Of a stretch of DNA of 64,000 nt, positions 55,374-64,000 are shown piece after piece. A model generated the notes under the pieces. The model was not told the DNA's origin. It saw nothing but the letters and a program-made list of their open reading frames with translations, and searched no databases. Source of the DNA: Leptobrachium leishanense (Eukaryota; Chordata; Amphibia; Anura; Megophryidae); contig CM019063.1 of the NCBI GenBank assembly GCA_009667805.1, positions 197,388,954 to 197,452,953 on the forward strand. Direction: 5' to 3'. A program made the position numbers and the translations under genes. Every line of letters begins with the position of its first letter. The stretch's first letter is position 1.

Positions 55374-56477
55374 CACAAGGGTCTGAAAAACGTTATTCAA
55401 ACCTGAGTGACGTCAGGTGCAGATGGAGAACGAGCTGGTTGGAATGGCTCTTCCTCCAACTGGTAGGGGCACATTAACATCTCTTATACAAAGTATAGGA
55501 GACTTTAATGTACAGTAACCTGGTGCTAATAGGGTATTGTAAAATTAAGCACAGCTGCTCAAGCCGTTATGTGGTACAGCGCGAATGCTGTGCTTATCGT
55601 CCGGGTCGTGATCTGGCCATTGGTGTTTTGGCTGTGACAAATCCTGCTAGTTGTATTCAGCTATTATATCAAAAAGTTAAAATAAATCATTATTTCATAA
55701 CTTGCAACATAAGTTACTTTACTAAGTTTGAAAAAGTAACAGATGAAAAAAACAACTAAACTAATGTTGCAGTTTTGTCTTATGGGACCTTCTTCGGTTC
55801 TCACTTCTCAAAAATAATTAATCTCATGCACATTTTTATCCTCCACAGATAGGTCTTACTTACAAAACACTAAGGAAGTGAGGAGTTAAAATGTCATAAC
55901 CCATTACAGTCAACACTATATAATTATCCACTGGACATTGTGCTTCTTCTTTGGGTATATACAAGTAGTATGTGTGTGGTACTTTGCACAAGTCGTATAA
56001 TATGTATGATGTAGGGGGTCATTGAGATGTGGAATTTATGCAGGCAGAAAAGCCATAAAGAATTTTTTTTCTTCTTTTGTCCGGTTTCCTTAAAGATTGT
56101 CAGCATGTGTGTATGGGGAGCCTTCTCCTAGAATAATCACAGTAAGCATTTTAAAACTATCTACGTTTTGGATTTGTAATGCTAAGAATATTTTTTGCAT
56201 CTAACTCTATGGTATATGGGTTAATGCCTTCCTCTTTATTTTGCAATGTTATTTATCTATTTTTCTAATTGCACCGATATTACTGACAAGCATATGCTTA
56301 GAATACCTACAAACAAAGCTAATTTCAAGTAACATTTACCAGAAACAATTCATTCACATTTCTACATCCTTTACTTGTTTATTTTATTCTACTTTATGTT
56401 ATTTAGATATAAGTTAAATATGTTTCATTGATTTTTAATTTCAGGGACTGGAATTATTAATTGATATGCAACACTAT
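55374..56477. other. 1.1 kb without a recognised gene (copy B)
   Basis: Duplicate of 14777-15880; one A to G change near 55852 was noticed. Nothing coding was recognised. Confidence 0.6.
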
Positions 56478-57566
56478 CAGGGTTATTCAGAGAGATGTGA
56501 AAACCAGAAGAATGACTGGAGAAGTGAAAATTCTAGCAGTGTTATTCAAAGAGATCCGAATTCTGGCCGAAAGGTAAACGAACAGTGAAATTCAGCATTC
56601 GGTTACCTTTCCTGGCCATTCGGCTATTCAGAGAGCAGGCAGTTCGCCAAATGTTGGCGAATTGCCTCCACATACGGTGCCTGTTCGGTGCCTGTTCGAG
56701 GGCAGTGAAATCTCCATAGAGAAACAATGCTTTGTCTATTCAGAGAACACCAAACAGCAGGGAAAAGTTGCCAAATTGCCATGCTGTTCGGTGGTTTCAT
56801 TCGACAGGTTTATTCAGGCGAATCCCATAGGCTTCAATGTTAAAAATATTCCCGTTTTAATTCAATATCTAATATTATAATATTCTGCAGTAAAAAGTCT
56901 CTTTATTTATAGCTGTTTTAGGATTTTTAAAGCATTTTTCGGGATATTTTAGCAAAACCTTTTTTTCTGTTTTATTTTTAAATAATTTTTTTCTTTTTTC
57001 TGTAACAGCCCTTTTTATTATCATTCATTGGATCTTATATGTAAATTCCAAACATTTTCGTTCTGTAGTTTCTTTGCAAACAGCGTTTCACTTTTCAAAC
57101 ATTCAAGCGTACAGGGTTTTTTTTTCACTCCATTCGTCTGCGGTGTCGGGTTTTTTCCGGAGGCTGCTCTGTGCTGTGATCGGCGGCTGCTCAGGTTTCT
57201 CCGGCGTGTTCGGCGGGGTTAATCCAGATGTTTTTGCGGGTTTCAGTGTGCTTTCGCCGGGTTTTGCGGTGAGTGTTTGGTGGGTTTGCGGTGGGTTTTC
57301 CCTGCACTACGACAGCCCTGTGGTGCTTGCTAAATTCACCACAGGGTCGCCGAAATGGGAGCGCCAAATCGCGCCAAATTGAAGAGAACGAAAAGTCACC
57401 GAACGTGCGATGACTTTTCAATTCTCTTTGAATAATCCTGTAGGTCAAAATAGCCGATTTGGAAAGTAAGATAAATGTGAGAATTTTTCTGGTTTGGCTA
57501 TTCTGACATAGAATTATCGCTTCTCCAGTCATTCTCCTGGTTTTCACCTCTCTCTGAATAACGTTG
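56478..57566. mobile_element. Outer MITE with nested Harbinger-like MITE (copy B)
   Basis: Duplicate of 15881-16967; the inner element spans 56537-57440 with TAG on both sides. Several substitutions and short indels occur around 56890-57180. Confidence 0.8.
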
Positions 57567-57680
57567 TTAATCTAAAATTAGCCCTCTTGAAATAAAATGT
57601 TATATTACTAACTTGGTTATGCAACTTTTCTTAAAGGAATTATTCATTATAAAGCCATATTCAAACCGAACTGTTAGCAT

Positions 57681-57961
57681 TAAGGCCCCGTTCACACTGT
57701 GCGATTTATCGGCAAAATCAGCACGATGTCACGCTATGTAGCATCTCCAATACATTTCAATGGAGCTGTTCACATCTTGCTGCGTGACGTCGCATGTCGT
57801 ACGTCACGGTACCATGTCGCTGGTACATGACCCTTTTTTTGCGATTTGCGTTTTGCGATTTCTAGTGGTGGTGTTTCGCAAAATCGCGACGTCGCGCAAC
57901 AGTGTCGCGCAATGTCGCGAATATGAAAATTTTCAAATCGCACAGTGTGAACGGGGCCTTA
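57681..57961. mobile_element. TAAGGCCCCGTTCACAC MITE (copy B)
   Basis: Duplicate of 17082-17362. One terminal position is better paired here (AAATCGCACAGTG versus AAATCACACAGTG in copy A), so copy B keeps the ancestral end. Confidence 0.85.
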
Positions 57962-58349
57962 CGAGTGAGCTATTAAATAGAAAAGCCCCTTGTTATTAAT
58001 ACTAATATATTTCATCTTATTCCATTCTAGGCAAAAATTCCTCATTACTCATGCGGCATGGCTGTTGCAGCAAGTTATTGTGCTACCAGCTGCAAGAGTG
58101 TGGTGTTTAGCATTTTATTTAAGTGGTGAAACAGTAAAAATACAGTTTGTATGAGTGTATTACAGAACTCCTCAGCAATAAAACTGACAGCAACATATGG
58201 TATGTATGAGTGTATTACTGAACTCCACAGCAATAAAGCTCACAGTAATGTGCAGTGTCATGCCAGCTGGTTTTGCTGTGCCTCTTCATGCTACAGTTAC
58301 TAAATCTGGGCAGAGAATTCTGAACCTGGTCAGAGACCTAGGAGGGCTT

Positions 58350-59312
58350 TAGGCTGGCCATCCACTGGGTCCGTATTTGTGTGATGGTGCAATCATCCGA
58401 TATCGTCTGAGGTTGTCCGACTGATCCTGCAACATGCAGGTGAATCAGTCCTCTTCCACTGCATCAGACCACAGAAGGACGATGTCATCCGAAATTAGGC
58501 GATTGCAACAGATGTGCGATCTTTACGATTTTTTTTTGTTTATCGGACCGATGCCGGGGTGATCTGGTACAAGTTTACAAGAAAAAGATGAATTGTATGC
58601 TTAAACTTCCGTGCTTCGGGGAAACCTGTAAAAGATACATTGTATAGTATGACCGGTGTGTGCAGGAGAAACGTGTAAAAATAGATTGTATAGGAAATCC
58701 GCCGTTCGAGAAGCTCATAGGATTCAATGGAAAAAATATTAAAGTTTTTATTTATTATTTATTGAATTGTTTATTTTTTAAATCTGCAACAAAAAGCCTT
58801 TTTATATATTGAAATTTTATGATTTTTTTTAAAGGTGTTTTTCTGTATTTTTTTGGCTAACGTTTTGGTTCAGGTTTTTTTGTTGAAAAAGAAACAAGGC
58901 TTTTTTTTCACTCGCGTCTTTTTTTTTTCTTTTCCAACGTGCTGGCTCAGCGTTACTCCCCTTCAAGCTGAAACACAAACAACACCAGGGAGAGGGGGGG
59001 TAATCCCCTGCTGAAGCCTGACAATTTGGTTGTTTTTTTCAGCACGAGCTGGCCGCGCTGGACGGGACGGGACTGTCTTTGATCCTGAAAAGCCTCTTTA
59101 GCATCAAAGACAGTTTATTTTCTCCCCGCAGTGGCCAGCACCAGACCCACAGCGTGTTTTTTTTTTTTTTTACCTGGCGGCCTGTCCATCAGCAGATCTG
59201 GGTCGTCCACAGATGCTCCCAGTGGACAAACCTGATCGGCCAATGGTGTTGTCCGTAGTCGAGTGACCGAGTCGGTCATCTGACTTCTGTGCCAATGGAC
59301 GGCCGGCCTTAA
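58350..59312. mobile_element. AGGCTGGCCATCCACTGG element (copy B)
   Basis: Duplicate of 17740-18694; it differs in homopolymer lengths and a few bases. Confidence 0.55.
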
Positions 59313-59733
59313 ACAGCAGCAAGTGACAGAGGTCTGTGCCCTGCTGTGGCCTCAGCTCATTCTGTTCCCTTTGTTTGTGTGATCCCATGGTTTGACCTCT
59401 GTCTAAATATTATACTTCCTGGTTTATGCTCTTGTCCCTGTTTGGTTATTATAGTTTGCATACACCGACCCTGACCCTTTTTATCTGGACTGGTTTGCTC
59501 TATTTTCCCTAAATGGTTATCTGTTATACTGATTCTGTGTAACAACCTTTGGCTTTGTATTTGTACAGTGATCTCTCACTTGTCTCAATGGGTTCCATAT
59601 TTCTACGTATCATCTTTGTGTTTATATTCTATATTCAGTTCAGACTCACCCATTCTAAGGACTGGCCTGTCAGATTAGGGGTTTCCTCACTTCTGTCTGC
59701 GTTATGAGTTGCCCACTATTCATGACATGCAGT
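59313..59733. other. Intergenic stretch, no gene recognised (copy B)
   Basis: Duplicate of 18695-19117. Confidence 0.6.
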
Positions 59734-59738
59734 ACTGT

Positions 59739-60014
59739 TGTTGGTTATGTATGAAAGAGGCACTGGAGTCTTGTGAATCTTCAGTAGAGAACTTTACTTT
59801 GTGCATATAGCAATAAAACAACTTATAACAGATTAGTCACTGGATATATATCAGGATGCTTCATCATCACACAGCTAGAAAGAAAAAGGAAGTGAAGCAG
59901 AGACAAAAGAGACTTATTTCCTGTGAACATTTACCAACGAGTTTAGAACACATTTAACCACTAACAGCGCCACCTGCAGTCCATAGTATAATATATGCTG
60001 TTGTATCTCCAACA
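59739..60014 (-). repeat. copia LTR (copy B)
   Basis: 276 bp, matching both LTRs of copy A with no difference noticed. Confidence 0.95.
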
Positions 60015-60039
60015 CCCCTTCTCAACAGCATGTGCATAA

Positions 60040-60234
60040 TCATACAACATTCAGCTTCTTTTGAAGAAAACAATAACGTTCCTTTGGCAACGGTTTGGTG
60101 AGTGCATCTGCAGTCATCTCTTCTGATGGGCAATACTGAATATCGATAAGTCCTTGCTCTTGTGTGTCCCTGAGCAGATGATATTTTACGTCTATGTGCT
60201 TGGTTCTAGGGTTGATCCTTTCTGATTGTGTCAA
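60040..60234 (-). pseudogene. copia RNase H tail, out of frame (copy B)
   Basis: The 64 codons are identical to 19424-19618, in a different frame from the polyprotein. Confidence 0.9.
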
Positions 60235-60236
60235 CT

Positions 60237-63200
60237 TTATACATCCCTGGTTGTCTTCAAAGATGGTTTAGACATATCCAGTCCCATGTCTAATAGAAGT
60301 TGACGAATCCAAATTGCTTCTTGACATGCATGTGCTGCTGCTATGTATTCTGCTTCAGTTGAAGAGAGTGCAACAGTCGCTTGTTTTCGACTAGACCAGC
60401 TGATGGTTCCTTCTCCGTACTGGAAGATGTAACCAGTAGTAGATTTGCGGTCTGTGATATCTCCGGCCCAGTCAGCATCTACATATCCAATTAAGTTTGC
60501 ATTGGGTGTTGCTGGCAGTCGCAGTTTCATATGAATTGTTCCTTTTAGATACTGTATCACCCTTTTTACGGCATTCCAATCACGTTGACAGGGTGTTGAA
60601 ACTTTTCTACAGAGTATACTCAATGCTGCGTCAATGTCTGGTCTTGTCACAGTTGCAATGTATAACAATTTTCCAATTGCTTTGCGGTACTTCTCATTGT
60701 TAGGTAACAAGTTTTCCATTCCATTGTCTTTCTGATAAGCTGGTTCCATAGGCGTTTTCACTTCTTTTGCATCTTGCATGTGAAACTCTGCTAGAATATC
60801 TGTAATTTTCTGACTTTGGTGAAGAAGATAACTTCCGTCTTCTTCTTTCTCGATTTGGATTCCTAAATAGTGAGCAATGTTCCCAAGCTCTTTAATCTCA
60901 AAGTTTTGTTTCAATGTGCTAGTTATTTGATCATAATCCCCTTCTTGTTCAAAACAAATTATGATGTCATCAACATAAATTAGTAGGTAGATCCATTTGT
61001 TGTCTTGATTCTTTGAATACAGGCATGGATCAGCGTTACTTCTTGAAAATCCTTCTGTTGTGAGTACTTGGTTCACTTCTTCATTCCACATTCTTGCTGC
61101 TTGTTTGAGACCATAGATGCTCTTTTGCAGTTTACACACAAGGTTCTGTCCTGTATTAAACCCTGGTGGCTGCTCCATGTAGAGTTCCTCTTTGATATCT
61201 CCATATAGAAAAGCTGTTTTGACATCCAGGTGCTTCACTTGCATTTGTTTTTCAGCTGCAATGCTGAGGAATGTTCTAATGGTTGTGTGCTTTACCACTG
61301 GAGCAAATGTTTCATCATAATCTTCTCCATATTTCTGGGAATATCCCTTGGCGACTACTCTTGCCTTGTATCTGTGAATGTTTCCTTCTGCGTCGTACTT
61401 CACTTTAAAAATCCATTTACTTCCTATAGTTTTGTGACCGGGAGGGAGCTCTGTGAGAGTCCAGGTTTCATTTTTCTGAAGTGATTTTAGTTCTTCTTCA
61501 GCCGCCTTTCTCCACTGATTGGCTTCCCCTTTTGGTAGTTTATCTATGTCTTCCCAAGATGTTGGTTCAAATGTCTCATGTGTCTTAACAGTGTATGACA
61601 GCTTGCGCGGTGGGATCCCTTTTGTTGTCCGAGTAGATCTTCTGATTTCTGGTTGTTCTGTCGGTTCTACTGGATTGTGAACAGTTAAGTCATCAATTGT
61701 GAGTTCCACTTCTTGGTCTGACTCCTGCACAGTTTCCTTTTGGTCAGCATCTCTTGCTATTTCAATCGGCACCTTTTCTTCGTGTTTTTCAGGAGTCATT
61801 ATTTCTGATGTTTGGCTTTCATCAAAATAAACACTGCGGCTTACTGTGACCTTGTTGGTCTTTGGATTAAGGATTCTGTATCCCTTACTTTGTTCACTGT
61901 AGCCTATTAGAATGCCTTCTATGGCTCTGTTCTCCAACTTGGAGCGTTTTTCACTTGGAATGTAAACGTATGCTTTGCAACCAAACACTCTAATATGACC
62001 TATACTAGGTTTTGATCTGTTCCACATTTCATAAGGGGTACTTTCAATAGCTTTAGATGGTAGTCTGTTCTGTAGATATGTTGCAGTCATTATTGCTTCT
62101 CCCCAGTACTTGTTGTGTAGGTTGGCATCTGAAAGCAAGCATCTGGCCATTTCTACAAGAGTGCGATTTTTTCTTTCAGCTACACCGTTTTGTTCTGGAG
62201 TGTACGGTACGGTTGTCTGGTGTATGATACCATGTTTCTTTAGATATGATTCCACTTCTTTACCCATATATTCCCCTCCATTGTCCGTGCGTATTATTCC
62301 GGGTTTCCTTTGAAATTTGTTGCTAGTCATCGCTACAAATTCTTGAAGTTTATCAGTTGTCTCACTTTTGTGTTTCATCAGATATGTCGTTGTGTACCTG
62401 GAATAGTCATCAATGAAGGTTATTAAATATTTGTTGCCGCTGGGTGTCGGGGTTTTCATTGGTCCACACACGTCACTGTGTATAAGTTCCATGGGTTTAG
62501 TGGTTTTTCTTTGACTGGCTTGTGGAAGTGGTGTACGTGTGGCCTTTGCTTTGATGCAACACGTGCACTTCATCAACTTTGGACAAGGTATCATTATCAT
62601 GTCTTCTGATAATTCTCTCTTAGAAAGTTCCTTTATAGCTTCTGAGTTTCGATGCCCCAATCGTCTGTGCCATAGATGGATGCACTTGTCATGTGGATTA
62701 TGAGTGACTGTTTTGACTTGAACACGTTCAGTGACGATTTTGTATAGGTGTTCATTCAACCTTCCTTTTGCAACGATTTCTTTTCTGTTTCGAATTGTGC
62801 ATTCATTACCTCGGAATTGTACTGTAAGTCCATTGTTAGCAAGGTTTTTTACTGATAGGATGCTTCCTTCTAGACTTGGAACATACAGAACGTTCTTTAC
62901 AAGGATGCTTCGGTTACCTCCTGATGGTGTGATGCAGTTCAGAAATCCTTGACCTTTACCTTCTGATGTAATACTTTTCCCATTTGCTAGGAAGACTTTG
63001 TCTTTTGTATTAAAATTAATTTCTGTGAAGAAGGTCTCATCACTGGTCATGTGACTTGTTGCTCCTGAGTCAATGTACCATCCATGCGGCGGGGTAGTAT
63101 TCTGAGTTACTTTAAAACTTGCACTCCACGCTGTGTCTTTGCTTTCCTGTGTGGCTGCTTTAGCTCTTTCTTTTGTGAATGTCTCTCTCCTTCGCTGTTC

Positions 63201-63905
63201 TGCTTTCCAGATTGAACAATTATATTTCAAATGACCTGTCCTTTTGCAGCGAAAACACACTCTGGTCTCTTTGTTTTGTTTTGTGTTTTCATTCACCTTT
63301 AGAGCTACTTCTGTTTTGTCATTCTCTTCACCACGTATATTTTCCTTCTTTCTGTTGTATTCATCAATTAATTTCCCTTTAGCATATTCCAGTGTTAGTT
63401 CTTCCTCTGGTCTGGTTTCTAGAGCGTTTATCAGGGCACTATATGATTCTGGAAGGCTGCATAATAGTAATGCCACTACATGATTGTCTTTTATTTCTTC
63501 TCCAATTGCACGTAATTGCTCCACAATTTCCAGCATAGCGTTCACATGTTCACACATTTCCTGGCCTTTTTCCAGCCTCATCTTATACAGTTTACGTAGC
63601 AGATATAGTTTACTGTTTAAGTTTGAACGCTCGTGCAGTTTCTGTAGCGCAGTCCACATACCTTTAGCTGTGTTTTCTTTTCTTATATGGATAAGTTGAT
63701 CATCCTCCACTAACAGGCTTATAACTGCTTTTGCTTGCCTGTTTCTTTTGTCCCATTCTTCTGGGTTGTCAGTGGGTCTGATTGTATCCAGCACCTGCCA
63801 CAGATCATCTTTGGATAACAGCATTTCCAGCTTAAACTTCCACAGCTGATAATTGGTATTGTTTAGCTTTGCTATTGCATATTTCACATCTGAGCCACTT
63901 GCCAT
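60237..63905 (-). CDS. copia Gag-Pol polyprotein, truncated at RNase H (copy B)
   Basis: The 1222 residues are identical to the frame at 19621-23289: CCHC knuckle, DSGAT protease, D-D35E integrase, YVDD reverse transcriptase and a partial RNase H. The same indel before the RNase H end (about 60256-60266) is present. Confidence 0.95.
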   Translation of the reverse strand: MASGSDVKYAIAKLNNTNYQLWKFKLEMLLSKDDLWQVLDTIRPTDNPEEWDKRNRQAKAVISLLVEDDQLIHIRKENTAKGMWTALQKLHERSNLNSKLYLLRKLYKMRLEKGQEMCEHVNAMLEIVEQLRAIGEEIKDNHVVALLLCSLPESYSALINALETRPEEELTLEYAKGKLIDEYNRKKENIRGEENDKTEVALKVNENTKQNKETRVCFRCKRTGHLKYNCSIWKAEQRRRETFTKERAKAATQESKDTAWSASFKVTQNTTPPHGWYIDSGATSHMTSDETFFTEINFNTKDKVFLANGKSITSEGKGQGFLNCITPSGGNRSILVKNVLYVPSLEGSILSVKNLANNGLTVQFRGNECTIRNRKEIVAKGRLNEHLYKIVTERVQVKTVTHNPHDKCIHLWHRRLGHRNSEAIKELSKRELSEDMIMIPCPKLMKCTCCIKAKATRTPLPQASQRKTTKPMELIHSDVCGPMKTPTPSGNKYLITFIDDYSRYTTTYLMKHKSETTDKLQEFVAMTSNKFQRKPGIIRTDNGGEYMGKEVESYLKKHGIIHQTTVPYTPEQNGVAERKNRTLVEMARCLLSDANLHNKYWGEAIMTATYLQNRLPSKAIESTPYEMWNRSKPSIGHIRVFGCKAYVYIPSEKRSKLENRAIEGILIGYSEQSKGYRILNPKTNKVTVSRSVYFDESQTSEIMTPEKHEEKVPIEIARDADQKETVQESDQEVELTIDDLTVHNPVEPTEQPEIRRSTRTTKGIPPRKLSYTVKTHETFEPTSWEDIDKLPKGEANQWRKAAEEELKSLQKNETWTLTELPPGHKTIGSKWIFKVKYDAEGNIHRYKARVVAKGYSQKYGEDYDETFAPVVKHTTIRTFLSIAAEKQMQVKHLDVKTAFLYGDIKEELYMEQPPGFNTGQNLVCKLQKSIYGLKQAARMWNEEVNQVLTTEGFSRSNADPCLYSKNQDNKWIYLLIYVDDIIICFEQEGDYDQITSTLKQNFEIKELGNIAHYLGIQIEKEEDGSYLLHQSQKITDILAEFHMQDAKEVKTPMEPAYQKDNGMENLLPNNEKYRKAIGKLLYIATVTRPDIDAALSILCRKVSTPCQRDWNAVKRVIQYLKGTIHMKLRLPATPNANLIGYVDADWAGDITDRKSTTGYIFQYGEGTISWSSRKQATVALSSTEAEYIAAAHACQEAIWIRQLLLDMGLDMSKPSLKTTRDV

Positions 63906-64000
63906 CTTTCAGTATATTGGATGCAGCTCTTTTCCTCACACACAGCAGGTATTTGGATGATAGCTGCAGCACTTACTGATTTGTAGTTTCGTTTTCAGTG

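Larger units (their letters stand above)
38964..64000 (+). repeat. Copy B of the large direct segmental repeat
   Basis: This matches 1-23384 almost base for base. Visible differences include a minisatellite about 1.6 kb longer (50002-53280), a roughly 35-bp insertion near 54567 with no counterpart near 14007, and scattered substitutions, for example in the L2-type LINE around 46621-46760. Copy B runs off the right edge inside the copia element, just before the position of the promoter-proximal LTR. Confidence 0.96.
59739..64000 (-). mobile_element. Ty1/copia retrotransposon, cut by window edge (copy B)
   Basis: Duplicate of 19123-23384, with one LTR (59739-60014), polypurine tract (60015-60023) and gag-pol. 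The left target duplication ACTGT is at 59734-59738. The upstream LTR, primer site and right flank lie beyond base 64000. Confidence 0.95.

Overview
The window is vertebrate nuclear DNA, most likely from a frog or another amphibian. This is inferred from two intronless class II olfactory receptor (OR) genes set in a dense mixture of CR1 and L2-type LINEs, TTAA-targeted elements resembling the Xenopus T2/Kolobok group, hAT-like and Harbinger-like MITEs, and a Ty1/copia retrotransposon. No species can be named from sequence alone.

Layout. Positions 1-23384 and 38964-64000 are the same segment in the same orientation and nearly identical, apart from scattered substitutions, short indels and one expanded minisatellite. 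Both copies are cut by the window edges, so the repeat period is about 39-41 kb. The 15.6 kb between them holds the only likely host genes, ORs at 26195-27118 and 33497-34459, separated by an assembly gap of exactly 100 N at 33277-33376. The arrangement is either a recent tandem duplication of an OR locus or two haplotypes placed end to end by the assembler; the gap keeps the second option open.

Each copy of the repeat contains, in order: a Harbinger-like MITE split by a nearly full-length antisense CR1 LINE; two L2-type LINE fragments in inverted orientation that form a long imperfect palindrome; a nested MITE pair; a solo LTR; a TTAA-type element that swallowed a hAT-like element with an internal 19-bp minisatellite (1.7 kb in copy A, 3.3 kb in copy B), a Harbinger-like MITE and a small MITE; a MITE inside a MITE; two more TIR elements; and a Ty1/copia retrotransposon with matching LTRs, a 5-bp target duplication and a primer site matching the anticodon arm of initiator tRNA-Met.

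The central region adds two related TTAA elements built of consecutive hairpins (24673-25753 and 36016-37243). Their stems differ by paired, compensating substitutions, and one has a nearby empty-site paralogue. There is also a strong 120-bp hairpin whose arm shares 20 bases with the CR1 reverse-transcriptase region. Apart from the two receptors everything recognised is mobile or repetitive DNA; no cooperating gene system was found. Most signals worth following are structural: nested insertions, covarying palindromes, the minisatellite and the duplication itself.
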